This document shows positions 37,574 through 46,904 of a stretch of DNA of 64,000 nt, piece after piece. The notes under the pieces are model-generated. The model ran no database searches and had not been told where the DNA came from. It saw nothing but the letters and a program-made list of their open reading frames with translations. A program made the translations under genes and the position numbers. Position 1 is the stretch's first letter; every line of letters starts with the position of its first letter. This DNA is from Luteolibacter sp. Y139 (GTDB lineage Bacteria; Verrucomicrobiota; Verrucomicrobiia; Verrucomicrobiales; Akkermansiaceae), in contig NZ_JBBUKT010000008.1 in NCBI RefSeq assembly GCF_038066715.1, positions 273,961 to 337,960 of the forward strand, in the 5' to 3' direction.

Positions 37574-38929
37574 ATGTCCCGATTCGTCTACCTGGTTCTC
37601 CTTCTCGCAATAATCGCGGGGCGCGCCGAAGAGGCATTGTGGGAGGACAACAAGCTCACCCCGGGTCAACCCTTTCCCGGACGCGTGATGGCTGTGGAAA
37701 GCAGTTGGGGTGGCTACCGGTTGGTGATCGAGAGCATCGGCGAAGGAGACAAGGCCTATTGCATCGCCCAGGCTTGGCCAGGTGGACAGCCTCACTTAAA
37801 CTACAAGGTGATCCAGAAGGCCGACCTTCCGGTGTCGAGCTCCACGATGATCTATTTGAATCCGGCGATCGAGGTCGGTCGCTTCAGTTGGTCGATGGGG
37901 CCTTGGAAGATCGGAGAGGTCTTCGGTGATGACGACTGCCTGAAAAAGGCGGTGGCCATGGACCCGGCCACCGCGAATCGACAGGACGAACCGATATTCA
38001 GCGAGTTGATGCCCGGGCGGATCTTCTCCATTCCCGAAGAGGGTCCTACGGATCCTGTCGAGTTGAAGAAAATCTACGACCACTATACGGGAAGCAAGTT
38101 CGCCGACATTGCCCATGAGCTTGCCAAGCGCGTCAGCGAGCAGCTGGATCTACGCGGCTACATTCCCGAGGAGAAATTGGCAGAGCCTTGGACTGATAGC
38201 CTCCAGTTGACCCTTTCCCAAGCGTGGCGGTATCAGATGGACTCGGTCGCCCGGAAGGAAACCTACGGCGAAAAATTCGGCACCCTGATGTCGGTTTTGG
38301 AAGATCCCAAGGTAGGCCAAGGCAGGATGTATGCTTTGGCGGAACTACATACCCGCATCTATTGGGGAAACCAACATGGTGATAAAAGCCTTCCTCCCAT
38401 GGAGGAGACCCTAGCTCGTCTGAGCGCGATCGCCTTGAACAAGGCCGAGGGGACCGAGCTTCGGCTGGCATTGGTACCCATCCTCTACGAATACGGCGAT
38501 CCGAATGAGTATCTGGATTTGGCCATTGAACTCTCGTCGCTCGAAAAGAAGCCGCATCGCATGGCCGAAGCCTTTCGCTTGGCCACGCCCGTCACCAGTG
38601 CCGACCGGCTGACAAAGGCGAACCGCGCAAAGTTCCTGAATCATGCATTTGAGCTTCTCCGGCGCATTGATGACAAAAAATCGGGGACCGGTTATTTCCT
38701 TGCCGGCCATATCGGGAATTTCGTCGGGGTATCACCGGTGAGAGACGGCCAAGGGGCTTTCTCTCCGGACCAGACCCTCCCTGAGTATCGGGTCGATCAT
38801 GGGCTCACGGAATCCTTTTTCCAGAAGTCCGTGGATAACGCCATGGAGTGGTGGATGAACAACTGGAGCCAATACCAAGGCGACCAGGGAGGCGGAGAGG
38901 AGCCGGCTTCCCACCCCGGAGCGAAATGA
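37574..38929 (+). CDS. Hypothetical secreted protein
   Basis: A 451-residue protein from ATG 37574 with a signal peptide (MSRFVYLVLLLAIIAGRAEE). Body: 'QPFPGRVMAVESSWGGYRLVIESIGEGDK' and helical C-terminal half. No family recognised; it may be a phylum-specific secreted protein. No enzyme motif is visible. Confidence 0.5.
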   Translation: MSRFVYLVLLLAIIAGRAEEALWEDNKLTPGQPFPGRVMAVESSWGGYRLVIESIGEGDKAYCIAQAWPGGQPHLNYKVIQKADLPVSSSTMIYLNPAIEVGRFSWSMGPWKIGEVFGDDDCLKKAVAMDPATANRQDEPIFSELMPGRIFSIPEEGPTDPVELKKIYDHYTGSKFADIAHELAKRVSEQLDLRGYIPEEKLAEPWTDSLQLTLSQAWRYQMDSVARKETYGEKFGTLMSVLEDPKVGQGRMYALAELHTRIYWGNQHGDKSLPPMEETLARLSAIALNKAEGTELRLALVPILYEYGDPNEYLDLAIELSSLEKKPHRMAEAFRLATPVTSADRLTKANRAKFLNHAFELLRRIDDKKSGTGYFLAGHIGNFVGVSPVRDGQGAFSPDQTLPEYRVDHGLTESFFQKSVDNAMEWWMNNWSQYQGDQGGGEEPASHPGAK

Positions 38930-39037
38930 ACCCCGTCTTTCCCAGACCCTACCCGATCGGCAGCCGCGCCTTCCAAATTCCGTGATTGAGTCACCGCGGA
39001 AAGGCGCTGGAATGCCCGAGCGTAGAAACGCGTTCCC

Positions 39038-39661
39038 ATGATCAAAAAACTATTCACGGCCCTGATGGCCTCCGCCCTCGTCCTCACCGCGTCCGCTGCC
39101 GACCAGGAGAAGGATGAAAAAGGATTCGTTTCCCTCTTCGACGGCAAGACCCTCGACGGCTGGAAGGTCGGCGGCGACCAGAAGGCCATCCGCGTGGAAG
39201 ATGGCGCCATCGTCGCCAATGGCAACTGCACCCATGCCTACTACATGGGCAAGGACGGCAAGGCGAGGTTCAAGGACTTCGAGCTCCGCGCCGACATCAT
39301 GACCAAGCCGAACTCCAACGGCGGCTTCTACATCCACGTCGACTACCAGGATTCCGGCTGGCCGATCGCCAAGGGCTACGAAGTGCAGGTGAACAACACC
39401 CAGTCCGACGTCGTCAAGTCCGGCAGCCTCTACCACGTCGTCGATAACAAGGTGCCCTTTGAGGACAACACCTGGATGAAGTACGTGATCCGCGTCAAAA
39501 ACGGCAAGATCACCGTCTCCGTCAACGGCAAGGAACTCGTCGACTACAAGCCCAAGGACGAGGAGAGCAAGCTCCAGAAGGACGGCGGCACCTTCGCCAT
39601 CCAGGCCCACGACCCGGGCAGCACCACGCTCTACAAGAACATCCGCGTCAAGGAGCTCTGA
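39038..39661 (+). CDS. 3-keto-disaccharide hydrolase (DUF1080)
   Basis: A 207-residue secreted protein: signal peptide MIKKLFTALMASALVLTASA, then 'GFVSLFDGKTLDGWKV', 'FKDFELRADIMTKPNSNGGFYIHVDYQ', 'GYEVQVNN', 'LYHV' and 'IRVKEL'. This is the concanavalin-like DUF1080 fold, abundant in Verrucomicrobiota and Planctomycetota. Members hydrolyse 3-keto-glycosides. It is beside an aldo/keto reductase, which suits oxidised sugar processing. A hairpin (39676-39702, arms GGACGTTTC / GAAATGTCC) follows the stop. Confidence 0.85.
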   Translation: MIKKLFTALMASALVLTASAADQEKDEKGFVSLFDGKTLDGWKVGGDQKAIRVEDGAIVANGNCTHAYYMGKDGKARFKDFELRADIMTKPNSNGGFYIHVDYQDSGWPIAKGYEVQVNNTQSDVVKSGSLYHVVDNKVPFEDNTWMKYVIRVKNGKITVSVNGKELVDYKPKDEESKLQKDGGTFAIQAHDPGSTTLYKNIRVKEL

Positions 39662-39887
39662 TTTGAAAGCAGGCAGGGACGTTTCTCCGAAATGTCCGGC
39701 AAGGGGGCGGCTGTCATCCACGGCTCGCCCCCGATTTTTTGGCCATCCGCCAGAATCCGGACCGCCCGGAGCCAATCCCTGCCAAATCCCTCACATTCCC
39801 CGGCGCGGGTTCGCATCATTCCTGCGAATCCGCGCACATCTTGAGAGCCGGTTGACCGCCGCGGCCCGGCGATTTAGGAGTTTCCCC

Positions 39888-40997
39888 ATGGATTTGACCC
39901 CGACTGCCTACGGCACCTGGAGCGCCGGCCGCTTCATGCACTTCGGCGACACCCTGCCCGAAGAACGCTTCCTGTCCTGCATCCAGACCGCTTGGGATGC
40001 TGGCATCCGCACCTACGTCACCGCCGACGTCTACGGCAATGGCAAGGCCGATGAACTCCTCGGCCAGGCCCTCGCGGACAAGCCGCGCGAGGAATACTGC
40101 CTCGTAGGCATGGTCGGCCACGATTTCTACGAGGGCCAGCGCCAGGGCCCCCGCGGCTACCCGCGCTTCACCGAGCTGCACGCCCCCGGTAAGTTCCGCG
40201 ACTACCTCCGCCAGTCCTGCGAGAAGTCCCTCGAGCGCTGCCGCACCGACCGCTTCGACCTGCTGATGCTGCATAATCCGGACGAAACCGGCTACACCAG
40301 CGATGCCGTCTGGGACGGTCTCCGTGCCCTCAAGTCCGAGGGCCTCGCCGAGCGCATCGGCCTCGCCCCGGGCCCAGCGAATGGCTTCACCCTCGATCTC
40401 ATCGACTGCATCGAGCGCCGCGGCGCCGACATCGATTGGATGATGCTCATCCTCAATCCGCTCGAGCCCTGGCCCTCCTGCCACGTCCTTCCCGTCTGCG
40501 AAAAGAACGGCATCAAGGTGCTCACCCGCGTCGCCGACTACGGCGGTCTCTTCCACGGCGACATGAAGCCCGGCCACGTTTTCAAGCCCGGCGACCACCG
40601 CGCCTACCGCGCCGAAGGCTGGGTCGATCACGGCCTCGCCAAGATCGAGAAGATGAAGCCCATCGCGGAAAAGCACGGCCTCTCCCTGATCCAGTTCGCC
40701 TCCATCTGGAATCTCAGCCAGCCCGCCGTCGAAAGTGTCGTCCCCACCTTCATCCAGGAAGCCAGCGACGGCGCCCGCTCCATCGAAGACCAGATCCAGG
40801 ACTTCGCCGCCCTGCCAAATGTCCGCCTCACCGCCGAAGAATCCGAACAGGTCCGCCAGATCGGCGACAACACCGGCTGCATGACCCTCAAGGGCGCCAG
40901 CAAACGCCATCAGGTCAGCGAGCGCCCCGACGAATGGCCGATGCGCGAGGACCTGCTGGAACTCGCCGGCCGTCACGGCCTGGGCACGGAGTGGTGA
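39888..40997 (+). CDS. Aldo/keto reductase
   Basis: A 369-residue protein (MDLTPTAYGTWSAGRFMHFG). The TIM-barrel pattern is visible: 'AWDAGIRTYVTADVYGNGKADELLGQAL' (Asp and Tyr of the catalytic tetrad), 'RFDLLMLHNPDE' (His site), 'LKSEGLAERIGLA', and 'QPAVESVVPTF..EASDGA'. The 'MTLKGAS' tail is less typical. It should reduce or oxidise a sugar aldehyde/ketone with NAD(P)H. The start is chosen at the ATG at 39888 because upstream codons are non-protein-like. Confidence 0.85.
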   Translation: MDLTPTAYGTWSAGRFMHFGDTLPEERFLSCIQTAWDAGIRTYVTADVYGNGKADELLGQALADKPREEYCLVGMVGHDFYEGQRQGPRGYPRFTELHAPGKFRDYLRQSCEKSLERCRTDRFDLLMLHNPDETGYTSDAVWDGLRALKSEGLAERIGLAPGPANGFTLDLIDCIERRGADIDWMMLILNPLEPWPSCHVLPVCEKNGIKVLTRVADYGGLFHGDMKPGHVFKPGDHRAYRAEGWVDHGLAKIEKMKPIAEKHGLSLIQFASIWNLSQPAVESVVPTFIQEASDGARSIEDQIQDFAALPNVRLTAEESEQVRQIGDNTGCMTLKGASKRHQVSERPDEWPMREDLLELAGRHGLGTEW

Positions 40998-41055
40998 CCT
41001 CTCGTCACCTCCAGCCGAGCGCCTTCAACGCCCCCATCGGGGCATAAACGAAACA

Positions 41056-41081
41056 GCCCCGGGCAACCCCCGGGGTTTTTT
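41056..41081 (+). terminator. Rho-independent terminator
   Basis: GCCCCGGG-CAAC-CCCCGGGG stem followed by TTTTTTG. It terminates the aldo/keto reductase transcript. Confidence 0.85.
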
Positions 41082-41309
41082 GTGTCCCGGCATCAGCACC
41101 CGAAAGGGGAGCGATCCGGCGGGTTCTAATGTCATTATGCAATGCCTGCGGAGTCGACGTGTTGATTGCGGGATACTCTTTGCATGCAAAGGGGAGATAT
41201 CGTGCAGATTATGGAACGTGTTATGGCTATTTTGCGGAGAATGCCGATGGGGGTTGCCATATCAAGGCGACTTCATTTGGAATGTTAGTTCCCCTTTTGG
41301 GGATAACCC

Positions 41310-44300
41310 ATGAAACCTAATAACCCATTGTACACGAATCGTCCTCCGCGAACGCGCCGGAGGCTCCTCATCAGTGCAGCCTTGATCGGAATATCCGGAA
41401 TCGGGCTATGGCATCATAGGGCGAACTCCGTCCCACCGGATGCCCTCGGACAAGGCCAGGGAGATCACGCGAATGCGCCCAAGCGCGATCGCCACGTGGT
41501 CGATCCCGAAGCCAAGCGGATCGAGATGCTGGCGAAGCGCGGTGAAAGCGCGATCCCCACGGGCATGGAGGACACCCAAGGTCCTCCCGTCCCCGCCATG
41601 GTTCCCGAGCGCGAGCTCATCAGCTCGGGATGGAAATCGGATCCCGAGCCCGCGGTCGCAAACTTCGCCCAATGGGCGAGCGTCTACTTGGCCGGCACGG
41701 CAACCGATCGGACGCGGCTGGAAGAGAACGGCGTGAAGCTTGCCGCAGAGCGACGCGAGTTCTTGAAAGCCGAGATCGCGAAGGATCCACGCCGCGTTCT
41801 CGCCGATTCCATCCCGCTGGCAGTGCGGGATCAGATGCCGGCGTCGGTTGAAGCCCTGCTGGAAGACCGCGTCGATGGTTACGGCGACCTCTACTCGCTG
41901 CACACCACACCGGGCATGGATGGTCAGGGCGGTGCCCCGGTCATCGATCAGGCACGCGTTGGCGGCGAGAGCTACCAGGCCTTCCGCTATGGCAAGCGGA
42001 CAAGCACTCCCTACATCAATGGCGGCTCACTCCACGGCGTCGCCATCGACAATCAACTGGCCGTGCTCGATAGCCCGCTGCGGACGCTGGAAACGGGCGA
42101 GAAGCTGCAGGGTTCCACGGTGAATGAGTATTGCCCGGTCTCCGAACAGACGGTGGCCGCTCCCGCGAGCAGCACGGTGGCAGGGACCGAGAAGACCCTC
42201 TTCCAGATCGGCACCGATCTCTACGGCACCTGCGAACCGGCACACGTCACGAACGTGGAGTCCGCCATCGTGTCCGGAGAACAGAATGCCGACAATACCG
42301 AGAAGACGCTGACCAACCACGACCTGCAGGCGATCTACAAGAAGAGCCTCACCGGCGGATCGCGGATCTATGCAGCCGGCGATGCCGGCGTCGGAGGATC
42401 GGGCGGCTACATCGGGAAGCCCCCGACGAGCCTGACCCACGGTGGGAAGAATATCCTGATCATGCGCGTCCAGCCGACGGACAAGCCATTTCCCTCATGG
42501 GCCACGGTTGCCAGCTTCCAGGACACGGTCACCCGTGCCGATGGCTGGGACGCCCGCATGCGTCGCATCTCTTATCAGAAGACATGGATCAATCGCGCCG
42601 ATGTCACCCCGGTGATGACGCTGCCGCAGAACTCCGCCTACTACACCGGCAATGGCTACGATTGGGGCCGCTGGGCGGATGACTCGAAGGCCGCAGCTGC
42701 CGCGCAGGGCTACAATCTGGCGGACTACTCGTGCTTCGTCTTCGCGCACGAAGGCTACAGCCAGTTCGGCGCCGCCGGCTGGGGTGGTGGCGGAAACATC
42801 TGGTGCAATGGCAACTTCGATGTGCGCCTCTTCGTCCACGAATACGGCCACGTCTTCTGGCTGCCGCACGCGAACTCATGGTATGCCACCGATGGCAATC
42901 CCATCTCGCCTAGTCGCCAGCATCGCGAATACGGCGATGCGAACGATCCGATGGGCAATGCCTGGGGTGCGAACCAGTACAATACCTTCAACGCCTACTT
43001 TAAGAACTTCTGCGGCTGGCTGCCGGATACGGCCGTCCAGACGATCTCCCGCAGCGGGACTTACCGCGTCTATCAGGATGACGGAGGCACGGCATTGAAC
43101 CGCACCCTGGCGCTGAAGTTCGGCCGCGACTACGAGTTCAACTACTGGATCTCCGTCCGTGGCGATGCCATCGCGCAAACGAACTTCAACAACGGTGCCG
43201 CCGTCATGGCGGTCTCCTCATGGCGGGCCTCGGACAGCAAGCTGCTCGATTTGAACAATCCCGGCGATGATAACCGAGACAACGCACCGTTGGCCGTCAA
43301 CCAGACTTGGTATGACGCCGCAGCCGATCTGACGCTGAAGACCATCGCCGTCAGTGGCACGAACCCAAACCGCTATGCCGATGTCCAGGTGACCTTCGGT
43401 CCTCGAAATCAGGGCGGCTATCGCCCTCTGGTCAGCGGTGGCGTCTATCGCTTCAAGAATCGCCAGAACGGCAAGTACCTCGATGTCCCCGGTAACAGCT
43501 CGGCCGACAACGTCTCCGTGCAGGTGGCCACGGCATCCGGCACCGCATCCCAGAACTGGGTGGCGTGGCGCAATGCCGACGGCACCTACAGCTTCAACCA
43601 CCAGGGCACGAACAAGTGGCTGGACGTGGTGAGCAACGGCGGCGGCGACGGCGTCGACGTCATCCAATACACCGGAAACGGCGGCGATGCCCAGAAATGG
43701 TGGGTCGCACAGAATCCGGCAGCCCATCTGTTCCTCGTCCACAAGGGCACCGATTCCAAGGTGCTCGATATGGACCCGAGCGGAGTCAACGATCTGCACC
43801 AGTGGGGTCACAACGATGGCAACTGGCAGCAATGGTATCCCGAGCTCGTCGCGATCGTGCCCGGCACCTACCGCCTGCTGCCGAAGCACGCGCAGTATCA
43901 GGCGCTGGACATTGCCGGCGTCTCAACCGCGAACGGTGCCCAAGCCCACATCTGGGAATACGTCAGCGGTGCGAACCAGAAGTATGAAGTGAGCAACCCC
44001 GTTGGAAGCTGGCTACGCCTGACTCCCACCCATGCGGTCGCCAAGGCACTCGATGTGAATGCCGCCGGCAGCGCGAACGGCACCAAGATCCAGCAATGGG
44101 ATTGGTTCAATAACAATGCCCAGCACTGGGGCATCAGCCGCACCGACGGGAACTGGCTGCGCTTCACACCCGAATGCGCCTCCGGAAGCTGCATGGAAAT
44201 CACCGGTGACGACACCGGCGTCGCAAACGGCAGCATAGTGCAGCTGTGGCAGTTCACCGGTGCCCAGGACCAGCAGTGGCGCTTCGCCGATGCGGAGTGA
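41310..44300 (+). CDS. M11-like metalloprotease with two ricin-type lectin repeats
   Basis: A 996-residue exported protein. N-terminal membrane anchor/signal at residues 18-34; Arg-rich start. A pro-region extends to about 330. The protease domain is at about 400-620, with 'FVHEYGHVFWLPHANSW' (HExxHxxxxxH zinc site) and 'EYGDANDPMGN', the Met-turn pattern of M11 gametolysin-like proteases. A beta domain follows. C-terminally from about 695 there are repeated ricin-like beta-trefoil units: 'YLDVPGNSSADN', 'WLDVVSNGGGDGVDVIQY', 'ALDIAGVSTANGAQAHIWEY', 'ALDVNAAGSANGTKIQQW', 'SCMEITGDDTGVANGSIVQLW', each with a Q.W-type motif. Probably secreted and matrix- or glycan-targeted. Confidence 0.85.
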   Translation: MKPNNPLYTNRPPRTRRRLLISAALIGISGIGLWHHRANSVPPDALGQGQGDHANAPKRDRHVVDPEAKRIEMLAKRGESAIPTGMEDTQGPPVPAMVPERELISSGWKSDPEPAVANFAQWASVYLAGTATDRTRLEENGVKLAAERREFLKAEIAKDPRRVLADSIPLAVRDQMPASVEALLEDRVDGYGDLYSLHTTPGMDGQGGAPVIDQARVGGESYQAFRYGKRTSTPYINGGSLHGVAIDNQLAVLDSPLRTLETGEKLQGSTVNEYCPVSEQTVAAPASSTVAGTEKTLFQIGTDLYGTCEPAHVTNVESAIVSGEQNADNTEKTLTNHDLQAIYKKSLTGGSRIYAAGDAGVGGSGGYIGKPPTSLTHGGKNILIMRVQPTDKPFPSWATVASFQDTVTRADGWDARMRRISYQKTWINRADVTPVMTLPQNSAYYTGNGYDWGRWADDSKAAAAAQGYNLADYSCFVFAHEGYSQFGAAGWGGGGNIWCNGNFDVRLFVHEYGHVFWLPHANSWYATDGNPISPSRQHREYGDANDPMGNAWGANQYNTFNAYFKNFCGWLPDTAVQTISRSGTYRVYQDDGGTALNRTLALKFGRDYEFNYWISVRGDAIAQTNFNNGAAVMAVSSWRASDSKLLDLNNPGDDNRDNAPLAVNQTWYDAAADLTLKTIAVSGTNPNRYADVQVTFGPRNQGGYRPLVSGGVYRFKNRQNGKYLDVPGNSSADNVSVQVATASGTASQNWVAWRNADGTYSFNHQGTNKWLDVVSNGGGDGVDVIQYTGNGGDAQKWWVAQNPAAHLFLVHKGTDSKVLDMDPSGVNDLHQWGHNDGNWQQWYPELVAIVPGTYRLLPKHAQYQALDIAGVSTANGAQAHIWEYVSGANQKYEVSNPVGSWLRLTPTHAVAKALDVNAAGSANGTKIQQWDWFNNNAQHWGISRTDGNWLRFTPECASGSCMEITGDDTGVANGSIVQLWQFTGAQDQQWRFADAE

Positions 44301-44330
44301 TCTGCAATTTCCTCTCCTGTGCTTCATCAA

Positions 44331-44360
44331 GGCCTGCTCCGCTTCTCCGCGGGGCAGGCC
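44331..44360 (+). terminator. Terminator-like hairpin after protease
   Basis: GGCCTGC...GCAGGCC arms (44331-44337 and 44354-44360) with inner CCG/CGG pairing. No T tract follows, so it is a weak or Rho-assisted terminator candidate. Confidence 0.45.
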
Positions 44361-44439
44361 CATTGCATCGCCGCTAACCTTGTTCCGGACATTGTTGAAA
44401 TGATCTTCCGGGCCGGTGTTCGGTATGTAGGATGCGCGG

Positions 44440-44853
44440 ATGGCAGTGGGAAGAAATAGGTGTGGAAGCGTCATTCGGTGGGCGGCGGTCTCTGCGCTGC
44501 TGGCGGGTGCGGTGGCGTGCAAACCCGCGAACAACGCATTGGCGCTCGGCGAGTATCGCGGAGAGAAGAGCGGGATCACCGAAGTGATCCTTCTGAAGAA
44601 GGACGGCGTCTTTGATCACAGTGCTTTCCGCGATGGAAAGCAAATCCTCAGCGAATCAGGGACCTTCACCGTCAGCCCGAACGAGGTCACCTTCGTGGAA
44701 TTCACGGAAGTCTATGATGTCATAATGGATGCGATGAGACCGCCGGGGAAGAAGTTCAACTCCTACGCTTTCACCTACATCCGGGATGATGCCTTCGCTG
44801 AGTTGAAGGCCGATGATGAGCGGAAATTCGCCCTGATCCAGTGGCTGCCGTGA
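44440..44853 (+). CDS. Hypothetical lipoprotein
   Basis: A 137-residue protein with a lipobox (LLAGAVAC, then K) after a basic, hydrophobic start. 'LGEYRGEKSGITEVILLKKDGVF' and later 'GTFTVSPNEVTFVEF' suggest a small beta-barrel typical of 'extracellular stress' lipoproteins. It converges on the GH97 gene. No specific family. Confidence 0.6.
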   Translation: MAVGRNRCGSVIRWAAVSALLAGAVACKPANNALALGEYRGEKSGITEVILLKKDGVFDHSAFRDGKQILSESGTFTVSPNEVTFVEFTEVYDVIMDAMRPPGKKFNSYAFTYIRDDAFAELKADDERKFALIQWLP

Positions 44854-44904
44854 GCGAGAACGGGGACGATTCTCGAAATTTGAAGGGTTGGAGGATCGGG
44901 CGGA

Positions 44905-46794
44905 TCAGGAATCTTGCTTGAGCACGAAGCCGCCGCGCGCCGGAAGCGTATGCGTCCACTTGCCAGTCGATGCTGGCACCGCCTGTTCGTCCAGACTCTT
45001 GAGAGCATCAGCCCCTTCCTGAACGAGCTTCCACCCCTTGTTACCGAAGCCAGACAAATCGAGCTCCACCGGCCGGTCGCCTGCAGTGCCATTGATCCCC
45101 GCAATGAACCAGGCATCCCCCGCACGCCTCGCAAGGATCACGGCGTTGCCGGGCTCCCCAATGAGACACCGCGTCTCATCCCAGCGGGCAGGCGCAGTCT
45201 TCAGAATCTCCCTCGCCGCAGCAGGAAACGCCTCATACGTCTCCGGCTTGTCAGCATAGTGGACGATGCCCGAAGTAAAGATCAGCGCGGTAGCCAACTC
45301 GTGAGCGGCGGTGTTCTTCCGCGGGTAGCGCTTCTCCGCGAGCCCCAGCGGCGTGAAGTCCATCGGCCCCGCGACATTGCGGGTAAAGGGTAGAATGGTC
45401 GCAAGCTCCGCGGCCTTCTCCGGATACCGCTCGTCATACATGTAAGACTCCTCACCAAGCACAGATTCCGCAGCGACGAAGTTCGGCCACGTGCGCTGCC
45501 AACCGCGTGGCAGCGTGCAGCCGTGGAAATTCACCAGCAGCTTGCGCTCCGCCGCATCGCGCAGCGTTGCTTCCATCGCCTCAAGCGCTTCCTGCCGATC
45601 CGTCGACCAGAAGTCGATCTTCACCCCGCGAATGCCGAGCGCGGCGATCTCATCCAGCCGGCGCTTCCTACGATCCGCATCGTAGAAGACCTCAGCATGG
45701 GACCAGACCAATAGACCCACCTTGTCCCGCGCGGCTTGCTCTGCCAGCGCCTTCGTGTCCGCCTTCTCCCAACCGGCATCGAGCAGCGAATATTCCCAAC
45801 CCTGCTTCGCGGCATACGTGATGTAGCTCGAGTAAAGCTCGGTCTCGTTCCGCCGGTCCGGATACGCCCACCAGCTCCACGAGGCTCGCCCCGGCTTGAT
45901 CCACGACGTATCAGCGATCTTCGACGGCTCAGCGAGATCAGTTACAAGCGTCGAAGAAAGGATATCGCCAGCGCTATCGCCGACCGCGATCACCCGCCAG
46001 GGCATCGTCCATGGCAGCGAGTGACGCGGCTTCACACCATGGCTGTATTTCACGCGTTTGGTTCCTTCATCCTCGAAGGGAAATGCGATCCGATAAACAC
46101 CGCCGGATGAATCAGGCCCGAGGTGGCACGCACAATAGTTCTCACCCGTTCCGGACTCGGTGAGCAGCAGCCATGCGCCGGGCGTCTGAAAGAGCGCCGG
46201 AAAATACCAGCCGCGGGTATCGCCACCGCGCGAATAGGGCGGGGGATCGCCAGGTTTCACCGCGAAGTAGTAGTCCTCATAAGCGGGGCTGGAGGAACTC
46301 GATGCATTGTAGGGCGAGATCCATCCCTTCGCTTCACCCGGCACGCGGAAGCCGCTCGCTTCCTCATCCACCGTCAGTTCATCGCTCTCGCCTTCGAGCC
46401 GGTAGCGAAAAGCCACCCCTTCATTGCCCGCATCCAGATCGAGCTCCATCCTCGCGCCGCCCTCATTCGCAAGCGTGATGCTCAGTCGCCGATGCCCTTG
46501 ATCCACCCGCGGCCGGATCCCGGCAAATAGTTCGTACTGCTCACGATGCTCTTCAACTTTGCTGGTAGAGATGACCTTCAGGCCCTTCGCGAAATCGTCG
46601 TTCCCCGCCTTCAGTCCCAGCGGCGAGGTTCCCAGCACCTCCTGGCCCTTGCGACTCACGCGATAGCTCGGCACACCCGCCTCATCCAAATCCACCGTGA
46701 TCGTATTGTGGCCGTCAGGAGAAGCGAGCCTTGCCACTTCGGCAGCGGGGCAGACTCCAAGCAACAGCAGGGCAAAACTCCAAACAGGCCGCAT
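44905..46794 (-). CDS. Glycoside hydrolase family 97 (alpha-glucosidase/galactosidase-like)
   Basis: A 629-residue exported protein starting MRPVWSFALLLLGVCPA (signal). GH97 pattern: N-terminal beta domain 'LASPDGHNTITVDLDEAG' and 'LGTSPLGL', then the TIM barrel 'GRASWSWWAYPDRRN', 'YSLLDAGWEK', 'GVKIDFWSTDRQEALEAM', 'LLVNFHGCTLPRGWQRTWPNFVAAESVLGEE'. The C-terminal domain includes 'DETRCLIGEPGNAVILARRAG'. GH97 enzymes use Ca2+ and cleave alpha-glucosides or galactosides. Divergent from the sirtuin gene across a 110-bp promoter gap. Confidence 0.9.
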   Translation of the reverse strand: MRPVWSFALLLLGVCPAAEVARLASPDGHNTITVDLDEAGVPSYRVSRKGQEVLGTSPLGLKAGNDDFAKGLKVISTSKVEEHREQYELFAGIRPRVDQGHRRLSITLANEGGARMELDLDAGNEGVAFRYRLEGESDELTVDEEASGFRVPGEAKGWISPYNASSSSSPAYEDYYFAVKPGDPPPYSRGGDTRGWYFPALFQTPGAWLLLTESGTGENYCACHLGPDSSGGVYRIAFPFEDEGTKRVKYSHGVKPRHSLPWTMPWRVIAVGDSAGDILSSTLVTDLAEPSKIADTSWIKPGRASWSWWAYPDRRNETELYSSYITYAAKQGWEYSLLDAGWEKADTKALAEQAARDKVGLLVWSHAEVFYDADRRKRRLDEIAALGIRGVKIDFWSTDRQEALEAMEATLRDAAERKLLVNFHGCTLPRGWQRTWPNFVAAESVLGEESYMYDERYPEKAAELATILPFTRNVAGPMDFTPLGLAEKRYPRKNTAAHELATALIFTSGIVHYADKPETYEAFPAAAREILKTAPARWDETRCLIGEPGNAVILARRAGDAWFIAGINGTAGDRPVELDLSGFGNKGWKLVQEGADALKSLDEQAVPASTGKWTHTLPARGGFVLKQDS

Positions 46795-46904
46795 GCCCCT
46801 CAGACGCCCCAAAGCACGCCGCCCTTTCGGCAATGACGCGTCCGGGAGGTCGCCCAAATATGCGACATCCGTTTTCCCATTGAGTTCATCGCACCGGGGA
46901 CACA

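Noticed and set aside
41129..41320. Short ORF upstream of the M11-like protease
   Set aside because: Cys/Gly/Tyr-rich but without a Shine-Dalgarno sequence, overlaps the protease start and no family pattern; more likely leader DNA.
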